A DNA stretch of 8,922 nt from an uncultured Solobacterium sp. (GTDB lineage: Bacteria; Bacillota_I; Bacilli_A; Erysipelotrichales; Erysipelotrichaceae). The DNA is taken from assembly GCA_905235315.1 (NCBI GenBank), contig CAJOLG010000061.1, positions 1 through 8,922 of the forward strand. The letters run 5' to 3'. The position numbers and the translations under genes are program-made. Within the stretch, counting starts at the first letter, position 1. Every line of letters begins with the position of its first letter. Under the pieces are notes generated by a model, which was not told the DNA's origin, searched no databases, and saw only the letters and a program-made list of their open reading frames with translations. Of this stretch, positions 1 to 7,778 are shown in pieces.

Positions 1-677
1 GCGGCACAGCGGCGCAGATTATCCAGTTCCTCGATCTGATCATCGCGGAAATCAATCTGTGCGATCACCGAATCCGCAATTTCATTGCTGTAGCCTTTGG
101 CAATCAGCTTGCTTTTCAGCTTGTTCTGCTTCATGCGGACGCTGGTATCCGGAAGCGAATGCATTGTTTTTCTGGCAAACATCATCGCATCTTCGTATTC
201 CGTGTCCGGCGCTTCCCCAAGCATCGACGCAATCATCTCGGCAGGGATCCCCTTCTTTCGCAGTTCCCTGGAAATCCGCTCTCTGCCAAGCAGGGCGATT
301 TTCATTTTTGAGATGCTTTCCGCGCAATAGCGCTCGTCATCAATATATCCCTTTGATTCAAGCTTTTCCACGATTCCGTTGATAGTTTCGATATCACAGG
401 CCGTATTCCGGGTCAGCCAGTCATAAATTTCCTTGCGGGTACGGTCTTTCGCGGCGATCCGTTTCATACAGCTCTGCCATGCCTTCACCGCATCCTGGCG
501 GTGCTGAATCCGTTCTACCATATCAGCAGAAAGCCGCATGCCTTTCCGGATTCCTTCGTTGTAGTAATCATCCAGGGTCATCAGCAGACGCATGTCTTTA
601 CTGGTGTCATGTTTCATATTGACAAGATACAGCTGAACGATATCTCCCTTGACCTGAACATCTTCCACAATCAGCAT
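1..677 (-). other. RecX domain within the fusion protein
   Basis: This is the part of the fused frame from Met395 onward. It keeps the full RecX layout, including the N-terminal segment that precedes the helical repeats, so a whole RecX rather than a fragment appears to have been joined. Met395 has no Shine-Dalgarno sequence before it (the preceding mRNA reads GCCATCAGTATCTATGAACAT), which argues against separate initiation of RecX. The last helices are beyond the window edge. Confidence 0.85.
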
Positions 678-1859
678 ATGTTCATAGATACTGATGGCCC
701 GCTCATAAACCGCCAGTGCTTTTTCATAAAATATCTCAGCACTCAGCGGACGGATCTGTTCAAGCACACGCTCCTGCAGCGAAGCGAAGTCCGCATCCGA
801 GAGCTGTTCCATCCGGATCAGACGGTTGCTGAGATCTTCCGCATCTTTGAAATACCATCCGGTTTCCCCGTCAATCAGAAGATTTTCAAGAACAATGTCT
901 TTCCGGGCAAGCAGCGGAAGCCCGGCTGCCATTGCCTCAACAAATGTCATGCCCTGAGTTTCCGAAAGGCTCGCGCTCACAAAGAAATCCGCGCTCCGGT
1001 AATAATCGGCAACCTGATCAGCCGGCCGGGATCCGGCAAAGATCACATTCCTGCTTCCAAGCTGTGCGGCATATTCCTTCATTCGCTCGAAGTCCGGCCC
1101 GTCGCCGACCACAAGCAGCCGGATTTTACATCCTTTTTCGTATGCTCTGTGGAAGCCGTCAATTACAATATCCAGTGCTTTTTCTTCCGCGATCCGGCCA
1201 AGATAGATCGCCAGCCGTTCCTCTCTGCCGATACCGAAACTGTCACGGATCTCTGCGGTACGCTCTGAACTTCCGGCAGACGGCGCAAACAGATCAAGAT
1301 CCAGCCCGGTCGGCACAACATGAATCTCGGATGTGACATGATAGCATTCCAGAAGATGCTTGGTCTTTTCACTCGGCACAATGACCGCAACCGCGGAATC
1401 AGACATGTATTTTGAGAACCGCGCCACTGCCTTTTTTGCCTGTGCATCCAGACGTTCGGAATTCAGAAGATTGATGTAATGCGTATAGTCTTCATAAGAC
1501 GTATGATAGGTGCTTACCAGCGGGATGTTCAGCTGCTTTGCGCAGAAGCGCGCAAAAATACCAACCCCGAATTCTGTCTGTACATGAATCACATCCAGAT
1601 TCAGGGCCCTCACCTCATTCAGGGCATTGATATGCACCGGCTGGGTGACCGCATATCCGTACAGGTGTTTCACTGTCACTCCGGCCAGGCGAAGCACATC
1701 GTGTTCTTCATTCCATTTTGCCCATCCGGTACCGGGTCTCGTCGCAACAACATAGACCTCATGACCGTGCTTTTTAAGCTGATTAAACAGGATATAGGTA
1801 GAGTTCGCCACTCCGTTCAGATCGGGTGGAAATGTGTCTGAAAACAATCCGATTCTCAT
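1..1859 (-). CDS. Glycosyltransferase family 4 (glucosyl-diacylglycerol synthase-like) fused to RecX, 3' end cut by window
   Basis: One uninterrupted frame of 619 visible codons joins two usually separate proteins; I read it through to the window edge and found no stop. Residues 1 to about 385 are a GT-B retaining glycosyltransferase. The N-terminus (MRIGLFSDTFPPDLNGVANS) resembles alpha-monoglucosyl-diacylglycerol synthases, VPTGLD starts the second Rossmann half, and the E-x7-E donor signature is E300/E308. From about residue 395 the protein is RecX-like: an N-terminal part with LDDYYNEGIRKGMRLS, then three-helix repeats (RTRKEI, GYIDDERYC, GRERISRELRKKGIP, KLIAKGY). RecX normally modulates RecA filaments; the glycosyltransferase would add glucose to diacylglycerol at the inner membrane face. 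The start overlaps the upstream stop as ATGA and has GGAGGT six bases upstream, so it is translationally coupled to the membrane-protein gene. Both domain assignments are firm; the exact sugar and lipid are inferred. The RecX C-terminus lies outside the window. Confidence 0.9.
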   Translation of the reverse strand, partial: MRIGLFSDTFPPDLNGVANSTYILFNQLKKHGHEVYVVATRPGTGWAKWNEEHDVLRLAGVTVKHLYGYAVTQPVHINALNEVRALNLDVIHVQTEFGVGIFARFCAKQLNIPLVSTYHTSYEDYTHYINLLNSERLDAQAKKAVARFSKYMSDSAVAVIVPSEKTKHLLECYHVTSEIHVVPTGLDLDLFAPSAGSSERTAEIRDSFGIGREERLAIYLGRIAEEKALDIVIDGFHRAYEKGCKIRLLVVGDGPDFERMKEYAAQLGSRNVIFAGSRPADQVADYYRSADFFVSASLSETQGMTFVEAMAAGLPLLARKDIVLENLLIDGETGWYFKDAEDLSNRLIRMEQLSDADFASLQERVLEQIRPLSAEIFYEKALAVYERAISIYEHMLIVEDVQVKGDIVQLYLVNMKHDTSKDMRLLMTLDDYYNEGIRKGMRLSADMVERIQHRQDAVKAWQSCMKRIAAKDRTRKEIYDWLTRNTACDIETINGIVEKLESKGYIDDERYCAESISKMKIALLGRERISRELRKKGIPAEMIASMLGEAPDTEYEDAMMFARKTMHSLPDTSVRMKQNKLKSKLIAKGYSNEIADSVIAQIDFRDDQIEELDNLRRCA

Positions 1860-2926
1860 TGGGACACCTCCGTCTGTTCAGTTTTTTTATCGAGAACGAC
1901 CGGCGGCCGAAGTCTCGTAACGAGAAAGACAATTCCGCCTACCATCATATCAAAGTAATAGGTCATGAATCTCCACAGCAGCATCGTCGGACGAACATTC
2001 ACCGAACCGAGAATCAGAGAAAACATCAGAAGAAATGTCGCTTCCGTTCCTCCGCTGGCACCGGGAAGCGGAATAAATGCATTGACCATTGCGACAAATG
2101 ACGCAAGTGTAAGCATATCCGGATACTCTTTTGCCGTAACCTGAAATCCCAGGGCTTTTGCGGACATGAACGGTATGGAATAAAACAGCAGCAGGCGGAT
2201 GAAATGAATGAGGCAGACTTTTATAACCATCCGTTTATGATGCGAAAGTACCTCTACTTCTTTCTGAAAGCGGACAAGCTGATCCTCAAGCTGTTTCGAT
2301 GCCTTCTCTTTGTCTTTGATGAGATGAAGTTTTGAGCCGATCTCGATTCCTTTTGTGGAAAGCCAGGTATAGAACCGCGGAAACTTCACCATTGCCCACA
2401 GCGTGATAATGACAGCGGAATTCACAAGAAAGCCCAGCAGAACCACGACAAAAAACTGCGAAAACTTCACGTAAAATGTACGGAACTTCATCAGCAGAAG
2501 AACAAAAACCGAGGCGACCATCGTGGACTGATAGAGAATAAAGTTCATCCAGAGCACACCGGCAGATTCGGTCACCGGAACCCCCTGTCTGCGGAACAGA
2601 AACACCTGGGCAAACTGACCGCCGCTGGCACTGGGGGTAATCTGATTAAAAAAGCCGCCGACAAAGGCATTCTCAATCCCCTGGCGAAGCGAATACCCGG
2701 GTCTTGTCAGATTGCACTCTTCCTGCAGCGCGGCCCCATTTAAAATACGGAATCCCAGCATTCCCAGCATGATCAGAACCAGCCATAAACGGTCTGCGTT
2801 CTTCAGACGGTCAAATACTTCTGCAGGGTTATCCCGCACCGTGAGATAAAAAACCAGAACCGACAGTCCGATAATCAAAGCAATATTAAATACGTAGTTT
2901 GAAAACAGACGTTTCAGTTGTTTCAT
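1856..2926 (-). CDS. Flippase-like integral membrane protein (LPG-synthase-TM / UPF0104 family)
   Basis: This 356-residue polytopic protein has hydrophobic segments near residues 11-28, 46-64, 125-146, 156-180, 233-253, 268-286, 296-308 and 315-337, with a charged cytoplasmic-looking loop at about 200-232. Two signatures mark the family: NQITPSASGGQFAQ (94-107) and PLPGASGGTEA (287-297). It matches the membrane domain of lysyl-phosphatidylglycerol synthase and YbhN-type proteins but lacks the cytosolic aminoacyl-transferase domain, so it is not a full MprF. Its place between two glycolipid glycosyltransferases suggests a role in moving or controlling glycolipid or a lipoteichoic acid precursor; this is inference. 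The stop overlaps the next start (ATGA). No Shine-Dalgarno sequence precedes the ATG, and a near-consensus promoter ends eight bases upstream, so translation may be leaderless or coupled to the upstream gene. Confidence 0.9.
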   Translation of the reverse strand: MKQLKRLFSNYVFNIALIIGLSVLVFYLTVRDNPAEVFDRLKNADRLWLVLIMLGMLGFRILNGAALQEECNLTRPGYSLRQGIENAFVGGFFNQITPSASGGQFAQVFLFRRQGVPVTESAGVLWMNFILYQSTMVASVFVLLLMKFRTFYVKFSQFFVVVLLGFLVNSAVIITLWAMVKFPRFYTWLSTKGIEIGSKLHLIKDKEKASKQLEDQLVRFQKEVEVLSHHKRMVIKVCLIHFIRLLLFYSIPFMSAKALGFQVTAKEYPDMLTLASFVAMVNAFIPLPGASGGTEATFLLMFSLILGSVNVRPTMLLWRFMTYYFDMMVGGIVFLVTRLRPPVVLDKKTEQTEVSQ

Positions 2927-2933
2927 ACCAGAT

Positions 2934-2963
2934 AATTATACTTTTTTATAGATTGCTTCTCAA
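2934..2963 (-). promoter_or_regulatory. Sigma-A-type promoter abutting the flippase-like gene
   Basis: On the minus strand TTGAGA (2958-2963) and TATAAT (2935-2940) are separated by exactly 17 bases, a 5/6 and a 6/6 match to the vegetative consensus. The -35 box overlaps the stop codon of the upstream glycosyltransferase. Only eight bases lie between the -10 box and the ATG, so a start about seven bases after the -10 box would leave a leader of about two bases. Confidence 0.6.
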
Positions 2964-3997
2964 CAAGCGGATAGTTCTTCGTCGGTGACGGTTCTTCCGT
3001 CCAAAACGGCTTCATAGACACATTTCAGCTGTCTTCCGATTGTGTCGATCGACCGCTTTCCGGCAACTTCATACCCGGCCGCTCCTGTATGCGGAAGCGT
3101 GTGTTCAATGCATCCCCGGATGACCGAAACAAACCCTTCATTATCGGTTTCCTTATAGCAGTTTGTTCCGCTCACAAGCCATGGATCAAATGCGCCGATA
3201 TCCCGTACGATCACCTGCTGGCGGGATGCGAGAGCTTCCAGGACGACAATCCCCTCTGTTTCCTCATACGAAGGAAAGAAGAATACCGAGGCATCCTGGA
3301 ACGCGCCCTGAATGATCGGACCTTTTACATATCCCGGAAAACTGCAGTTCTCCGGATGATATGCAATAGCATCGTTGATCTTCTGCGGGACGGCAAGGGA
3401 TGCGATCTCACCAAACCAGATAAACCGATACTCCGGAAGCGCCTCCGCCACCTTCACAAAGTCGAGAATCCCCTTTCGTTCAAACGGCAGCCCGACTCCG
3501 AGCACCACCTTTTCTGTTCCGTTCAGCCGGAAATAGCTGCGGAATGCCTTAACCTTTTCAGGATCCGGGGCGAACAGGGAAAGATCGATCCCGTTGGATA
3601 TCGCGTAGATCGGTTTTTCAATCCCGTAATTCCGGATCAATCCGCGCGAATACGGGGTCGGGGTGATAATAGCATCCCCTTTGGAATACAGGGAAACCAG
3701 GGAATGCTTTACCAGCGGCGAAAGAAGATTGGAAAAGACAAAGCTGTTGCGGAAATCCTCTTCTGTGCTGTGGGCGTGATAGACCACTTTTTTGCCAAGC
3801 CTGCGGGCATGGGAAATAATGGCATCACTGTTGATTCCGCAGGTGTTGATATGAAGAATATCATAGTCTTCATCCCAGGGGTCGGTTGTATATTCAATGC
3901 CCTGTGAGGCGAGCGCTGCTTTCTGATGTTCAAACGCACGGCCGATTCCGGAGGTCTGAATCAGGCTTTCACTTTCAAAGTAAAGTAGTACTTTCAT
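2960..3997 (-). CDS. Glycosyltransferase family 4, CpoA/alpha-diglycosyl-diacylglycerol synthase-like
   Basis: This 345-residue GT-B glycosyltransferase probably adds a second hexose to monoglucosyl-diacylglycerol, giving the diglycosyl lipid used as a bilayer component and lipoteichoic acid anchor. The N-terminus (MKVLLYFESESLIQTSGIGR) resembles Acholeplasma diglucosyl-diacylglycerol synthase and pneumococcal CpoA. HAHSTEEDFRNSF (74-86) is typical of this group, SNGID (134-138) opens the nucleotide-sugar half, and the E-x7-E motif is E246/E254. There is no signal peptide or transmembrane span, as expected for a peripheral inner-face enzyme. I chose the ATG at 3997. The frame stays open to an ATG at 4045, but that start lies next to the upstream terminator and its extra residues are not conserved-looking. 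AAGGG lies 13 bases before the chosen start, a long spacing. The acceptor and linkage are inferred from family resemblance. This is the first gene of the glycolipid operon. Confidence 0.88.
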   Translation of the reverse strand: MKVLLYFESESLIQTSGIGRAFEHQKAALASQGIEYTTDPWDEDYDILHINTCGINSDAIISHARRLGKKVVYHAHSTEEDFRNSFVFSNLLSPLVKHSLVSLYSKGDAIITPTPYSRGLIRNYGIEKPIYAISNGIDLSLFAPDPEKVKAFRSYFRLNGTEKVVLGVGLPFERKGILDFVKVAEALPEYRFIWFGEIASLAVPQKINDAIAYHPENCSFPGYVKGPIIQGAFQDASVFFFPSYEETEGIVVLEALASRQQVIVRDIGAFDPWLVSGTNCYKETDNEGFVSVIRGCIEHTLPHTGAAGYEVAGKRSIDTIGRQLKCVYEAVLDGRTVTDEELSAC

Positions 3998-4050
3998 GCT
4001 TTTTATTTTACCCTTTTTTATGCATAAACGCTCTGATTGACCCAATAATT

Positions 4051-4078
4051 AAAAACTCTCCCCGTTTCCGGGGAGAGT
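4051..4078 (-). terminator. Rho-independent terminator of nifJ
   Basis: On the minus strand a perfect 10-base-pair stem (ACTCTCCCCG / CGGGGAGAGT, bases 4069-4078 and 4055-4064) closes a GAAA tetraloop and is followed at once by TTTTT and AATTATT. It begins about 27 bases after the nifJ stop and separates nifJ from the glycolipid operon downstream. Confidence 0.93.
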
Positions 4079-4105
4079 CTTTCACATAAGGAATCTGGTC
4101 AGTGA

Positions 4106-7100
4106 TCAGGCATCCTGCATGTTTTTCTTGCTGACGAGCTTGTTGTAACGTGTCTGAGCATCGGACAGTGTCTTTGCGAACGCTGCTTCCGCTGCTTCCT
4201 GACCCTTGAGCTTCGGCAGGTTGAAGTAACGAGCCTCGTTCATGAGGAAGTCATGGAACTTATCCCAGTTCGGCTCCTTGGAGTCGATCTGGAGCGGTTT
4301 CTCAAGACGCGGGTCATAACGGTACAGGGTTACATAGCCGCATTCAACAGCTGCCTTCTGTACCAGCGGTGCCTTGATGAGGCCGCCCTTAATTCCCTGC
4401 TCAGCGCACGGGCAGTATGCGATAACGATCGAAGGTCCGTCGTAGCTTTCTGCTTCTTTCAGAGCCTTGATTGTCTGCATCTGGTTCGCACCCATGGAAA
4501 CGGAAGCTACATAGCAGTGACCGTATTCCATAACGATCTGACCGAGATCCTTCTTGGCGAGTGCCTTTCCGCCTGCAGCGAACTTCGCGATGGAAGCAGC
4601 CTGCGAAGACTTGGAGGACTGTCCGCCGGTGTTGGAGTAAACTTCGGTATCGAGAACGAGGACATTCACGTTCAGGTTGTTTGCCATGACATGATCGAGT
4701 CCGCCGTAGCCGATATCATAAGCCCAGCCGTCGCCGCCGATGATCCATACGGACTTGCCGACGAGATCGCGTTCCATATCGAGGAGAGCCTTGACGTCTT
4801 CGTTCGCAGACGCCTTGACATCCTTGATGAGCTTATCCTTGACAGCACGCTGTGCGTCACGGTCATCCTTCGCAGCGAGATATGCTTCGAAGTCTGCCTT
4901 GAGTTCCGGTTCAACCTTGTCCAGATTGTCTTCCATGATCTTAAGGATCTTGGAATCCTTGAAGGACTGTGCAATCGCCATACCGAAGCCGAACTCAGCG
5001 TTGTCTTCGAACAGGGAGTTTGCCCATGCGACACCATTGTTGTCCTTATCGGTAACGAACGGTGTGGACGGTGTGGACGAGCAGTAGATCATCGTACAGC
5101 CGGTTGCGTTGGCAACGAGCATATCCTTACCGAACAGCTGCGATGTCAGACGGTAGTACGGTGCTTCTCCGCATCCCGGGCAGCAGCCGGAAACTTCGAA
5201 GTACGGCATCATCAGAGAGACGCCTGCTTCGGTTGCCGGGTTGCCGTACTGCGGCTTGTACTCGGTTTCCTTGTACAGATAATCTGCGACCTTGTCCTGG
5301 CTGAGCTGAGTGTTGACTTCCTGTGCTGTGAGCGCTTTTGCCGGGCATACTGTAATACATACGCCGCAGCCGACACAGTTCATCGGAGACAGCTGGATAC
5401 GATACTTGAGGCCTGCTTCGTTGGCACCCTTGTATGCAGGTGTCGGATCCTTGACGGACCATTCTGCACCTTCCTTCGCAGCGATTGCGGAAGCGTTCGC
5501 TGCTTCTTCCGGTGTCAGGAGGAACGGACGGATTGTAGCGTGCGGGCATGCGAATGCGCACTTGCCGCACTCAACGCACTTCGAGGAATCCCATGCAGGA
5601 ACCTGCGCAGCGATGTTTCTCTTTTCACGGAAGGAGACGTTCTCAGGAATGGATCCGTCGAGTACGCCGTACTTCAGGAAGCTGGAAACCGGCATATCAT
5701 AGCCTTCAAGCGCATTGATTCTCTGAAGGTTATTGTCGAAGTATTCATCACCGGTCTTTGTGATGAGGCTCTTGTCATAGGTGAGATCAGCCCATTCCGG
5801 CTTGACGGTCACTTCAACAAGACCTGTGGAACCCGCATCGATTGCGGAGATGTTTGCGTTGACAACATCCTCACCCTTACGTGCGTAAGTGTGACGAGCG
5901 GAATCCTTCATGAGCTCGAGGGACTTCTCGAACGGCATGATCTGCGGATTCAGCTTGAAGAATGCGGACTGCAGGATCGTGTTTGTATGACGGCCCATAT
6001 GGCATTCCATCGCAAGCTTGTTCGCATTGATGATGTAGAACTTCGCTTTCTTCTGTGCAAGTCCTGCCAGCATCCGGTTCGGCAGATGGTCTTCAATCTC
6101 TTCCGCCGAGAATGTGGTATTCAGCAGGAATGTTCCGCCTTCCTTCAGGTTGCGGACCATATCAAACTTGAAGCAGTAGCTTTCAAGCGAGCAGGAAATG
6201 AAGTCTGCCTTATCGATATAGTACGGGCTGTGGATCGGGCTCTTGCCGAAACGCAGATGGCTGCGGGTAACGCCGCCGGCCTTCTTGGAGTCATATGCGA
6301 AGTAAGCCTGGGAATAGAGATCGGTGTTGTTGCCGATGATCTTAACCGTGCTCTTGTTAGCGCCGACGGTACCATCGGATCCAAGACCGTAGAACAGGCA
6401 GCTGGTGTAATCCGCATCAACAGTGATGTCAACCGGAGCCAGGGACAGGTTCGTCACATCATCATCAATACCGATTGTGAACTCTTCTTTCGGGTTGTCC
6501 TTCTTGAGTTCTTCATATACAGCGTTGATGTGGGACGGGTTTGTGTCCTTGGAGGACAGACCGTAACGGCCGCCGGTGATGACGAGATCCTTGTGCTTGC
6601 GGAGTGCATAGCAGACATCAAGGAACAGAGGCTCTCTGGTGCCCTGCTCTTTTGCCCGGTCGAGAACCGCGATCTTCTTCGCAGTTGCCGGAAGCACGGC
6701 TTCGAGATACTTCTCGGAGAACGGACGATACAGGTAAACCTTGATCAGACCAACCTTCTCACCGCGTGCTACGAGTGTGTTGATGGTTTCTGTAATGGTA
6801 TCGGTGACCGAACCCATCGCAACAATGATACGTTCTGCATCCGGAGCGCCTACATAGGTAAACGGTGCATAGTCTCTTCCGGTATGCTCGGAGATTGCCT
6901 TGAAATACTTCGCTGCGATATCAGGAACGTTTGCGAAGTGCTCGTTCTGTGCTTCAGACGCCTGGAAGTAAATATCATCGTTCTGCGAGCCGCCGCGTGT
7001 AATGGCGTTTCCGTGCGGGTTCAGTGCCTTGGCACGGAATGCCTCGACCTTCTCCATCGGGAGCAGGCTCTTGAGGAAGTCATAGTCCATGACTTCAATC

Positions 7101-7654
7101 TTGTCGATTTCGTGAGAAGTACGGAAACCGTCAAAGAAATGCATCACAGGAACAGAACCATCGATAGCGATCAGGTGTGCAGCACCCGCGAGATCCATAC
7201 AGTCCTGAACGCTGTGGGAGCACATCATGACGATACCGGTCTGACGGCATGCATAAACATCCTGATGATCGCCGAAAATTGACAGTGTGTGAGTAGCGAG
7301 GGATCGTGCCGCAACATGAACTACGCCCGGCAGTAACTCACCCTTGAACTTGTAGAGGTTCGGAATCATCAGCAGAAGACCCTGGGAAGCAGTGAATGTA
7401 GCCGCGAGCGCTCCGGCCTGGAGTGCACCGTGGACAGCACCTGCTGCGCCGCCTTCTGCCTGCATTTCAACGACTTTTACCTTGTCGCCGAAGACATTGG
7501 TACGTCCGGCTGTCGCCCAGTCGTCAACGTTTTCCGCCATCGGAGATGACGGGGTGATCGGATAGATACCTGCTACTTCCGTAAACGCATATGCGGAATG
7601 CGCTGTAGCGGTATTTCCGTCCATTGCTTGGAAAACCTTTTTTTCTTGACTCAT
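4106..7654 (-). CDS. nifJ: Pyruvate:ferredoxin (flavodoxin) oxidoreductase
   Basis: This 1182-residue single-chain enzyme converts pyruvate, CoA and oxidised ferredoxin to acetyl-CoA, CO2 and reduced ferredoxin in the cytoplasm. All expected parts are present. The N-terminal pyruvate-binding domain has YPITPSSPMAE (31-41). A central CoA-binding and gamma-like region follows. A two-cluster ferredoxin domain has C693/C696/C699/C703 and C760/C763/C766/C770. The thiamine-diphosphate domain has GDG (974-976) through N1008. Candidate proximal 4Fe-4S ligands are C825, C828, C853 and C1081 or C1083. At 1182 residues it is shorter than the 1232-residue Desulfovibrio africanus enzyme, so the long C-terminal extension seen there is probably reduced. 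AGGAGG lies four bases before the ATG. The gene is monocistronic, with its own promoter and terminator, and its codon choice looks strongly biased, as in a highly expressed gene. The assignment is secure. Confidence 0.98.
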   Translation of the reverse strand: MSQEKKVFQAMDGNTATAHSAYAFTEVAGIYPITPSSPMAENVDDWATAGRTNVFGDKVKVVEMQAEGGAAGAVHGALQAGALAATFTASQGLLLMIPNLYKFKGELLPGVVHVAARSLATHTLSIFGDHQDVYACRQTGIVMMCSHSVQDCMDLAGAAHLIAIDGSVPVMHFFDGFRTSHEIDKIEVMDYDFLKSLLPMEKVEAFRAKALNPHGNAITRGGSQNDDIYFQASEAQNEHFANVPDIAAKYFKAISEHTGRDYAPFTYVGAPDAERIIVAMGSVTDTITETINTLVARGEKVGLIKVYLYRPFSEKYLEAVLPATAKKIAVLDRAKEQGTREPLFLDVCYALRKHKDLVITGGRYGLSSKDTNPSHINAVYEELKKDNPKEEFTIGIDDDVTNLSLAPVDITVDADYTSCLFYGLGSDGTVGANKSTVKIIGNNTDLYSQAYFAYDSKKAGGVTRSHLRFGKSPIHSPYYIDKADFISCSLESYCFKFDMVRNLKEGGTFLLNTTFSAEEIEDHLPNRMLAGLAQKKAKFYIINANKLAMECHMGRHTNTILQSAFFKLNPQIMPFEKSLELMKDSARHTYARKGEDVVNANISAIDAGSTGLVEVTVKPEWADLTYDKSLITKTGDEYFDNNLQRINALEGYDMPVSSFLKYGVLDGSIPENVSFREKRNIAAQVPAWDSSKCVECGKCAFACPHATIRPFLLTPEEAANASAIAAKEGAEWSVKDPTPAYKGANEAGLKYRIQLSPMNCVGCGVCITVCPAKALTAQEVNTQLSQDKVADYLYKETEYKPQYGNPATEAGVSLMMPYFEVSGCCPGCGEAPYYRLTSQLFGKDMLVANATGCTMIYCSSTPSTPFVTDKDNNGVAWANSLFEDNAEFGFGMAIAQSFKDSKILKIMEDNLDKVEPELKADFEAYLAAKDDRDAQRAVKDKLIKDVKASANEDVKALLDMERDLVGKSVWIIGGDGWAYDIGYGGLDHVMANNLNVNVLVLDTEVYSNTGGQSSKSSQAASIAKFAAGGKALAKKDLGQIVMEYGHCYVASVSMGANQMQTIKALKEAESYDGPSIVIAYCPCAEQGIKGGLIKAPLVQKAAVECGYVTLYRYDPRLEKPLQIDSKEPNWDKFHDFLMNEARYFNLPKLKGQEAAEAAFAKTLSDAQTRYNKLVSKKNMQDA

Positions 7655-7680
7655 ATGTCCTCCTGTATTTCTACTGGTAA

Positions 7681-7686
7681 ATTATA
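7681..7686 (-). promoter_or_regulatory. nifJ -10 box
   Basis: TATAAT on the minus strand lies 26 bases before the nifJ start, followed by a short leader that carries the AGGAGG site. No good -35 hexamer is found 16 to 18 bases upstream (the best reads GATAAA or TGATAA), so the promoter may need an activator. Confidence 0.5.
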
Positions 7687-7692
7687 AAACAA

Positions 7693-7708
7693 ATGAAAGC
7701 GTTTTTAT
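7693..7708. promoter_or_regulatory. Candidate cre (CcpA) operator upstream of nifJ
   Basis: ATGAAAGCGTTTTTAT fits the catabolite-response consensus WTGNAANCGNWNNCW except for one base near its end; the other strand also has one mismatch. It covers the spacer and -35 region of the nifJ promoter, where CcpA bound to phospho-HPr would be placed to repress. No ccpA gene is in view. Confidence 0.4.
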
Positions 7709-7709
7709 C

Positions 7710-7723
7710 ACCGGATTTCCGGT
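7710..7723. repeat. Short perfect inverted repeat upstream of nifJ
   Basis: ACCGGA-TT-TCCGGT is a six-base-pair palindrome with a two-base centre, about 33 bases upstream of the nifJ -10 box. No T-run follows on either strand, so it does not look like a terminator. It may be an operator for an unidentified regulator. Confidence 0.35.
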
Positions 7724-7743
7724 TTATGAAAGTTTACCTATAT

Positions 7744-7773
7744 AAAAAACCGGACCGCATAAGCGTGCCCGGT
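7744..7773 (-). terminator. Rho-independent terminator of the yneF-like gene
   Basis: On the minus strand ACCGGGCACGC-TTAT-GCGGTCCGGT folds into a ten-pair stem (one G-U pair, one bulged A) followed by TTTTTT and ATA. It starts five bases after the yneF-like stop codon. Confidence 0.88.
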
Positions 7774-7778
7774 ACAGA

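Noticed and set aside
675..677. Internal ATG (Met395) as a separate recX start
   Set aside because: No Shine-Dalgarno sequence precedes it and the frame is continuous with the glycosyltransferase, so an independent recX is not supported.
501..1268. Plus-strand open frame of 255 codons, with others at 59-382, 932-1336 and 1479-1841
   Set aside because: All are antisense to the glycosyltransferase-RecX gene, lack ribosome binding sites and show no recognisable domain.
3089..3907. Plus-strand open frame of 272 codons
   Set aside because: It lies antisense to the CpoA-like glycosyltransferase, whose motifs are clear; composition and start context are not gene-like.
3998..4045. Upstream ATG at 4045 giving the CpoA-like protein 16 extra residues
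   Set aside because: It abuts the T-run of the nifJ terminator, leaving no room for a separate promoter and leader, and family members begin at MKVLLYFES.
4253..7282. Open frame of about 1009 codons on the plus strand, opposite nifJ
   Set aside because: It is wholly antisense to a certain gene, resembles no known protein, and is rich in Cys and Arg. Strong codon bias in nifJ avoids the triplets that would make stops on the other strand.
7710..7723. Palindrome as a second terminator after the yneF-like gene
   Set aside because: No T-run follows on either strand and a strong terminator already lies at 7744-7773.
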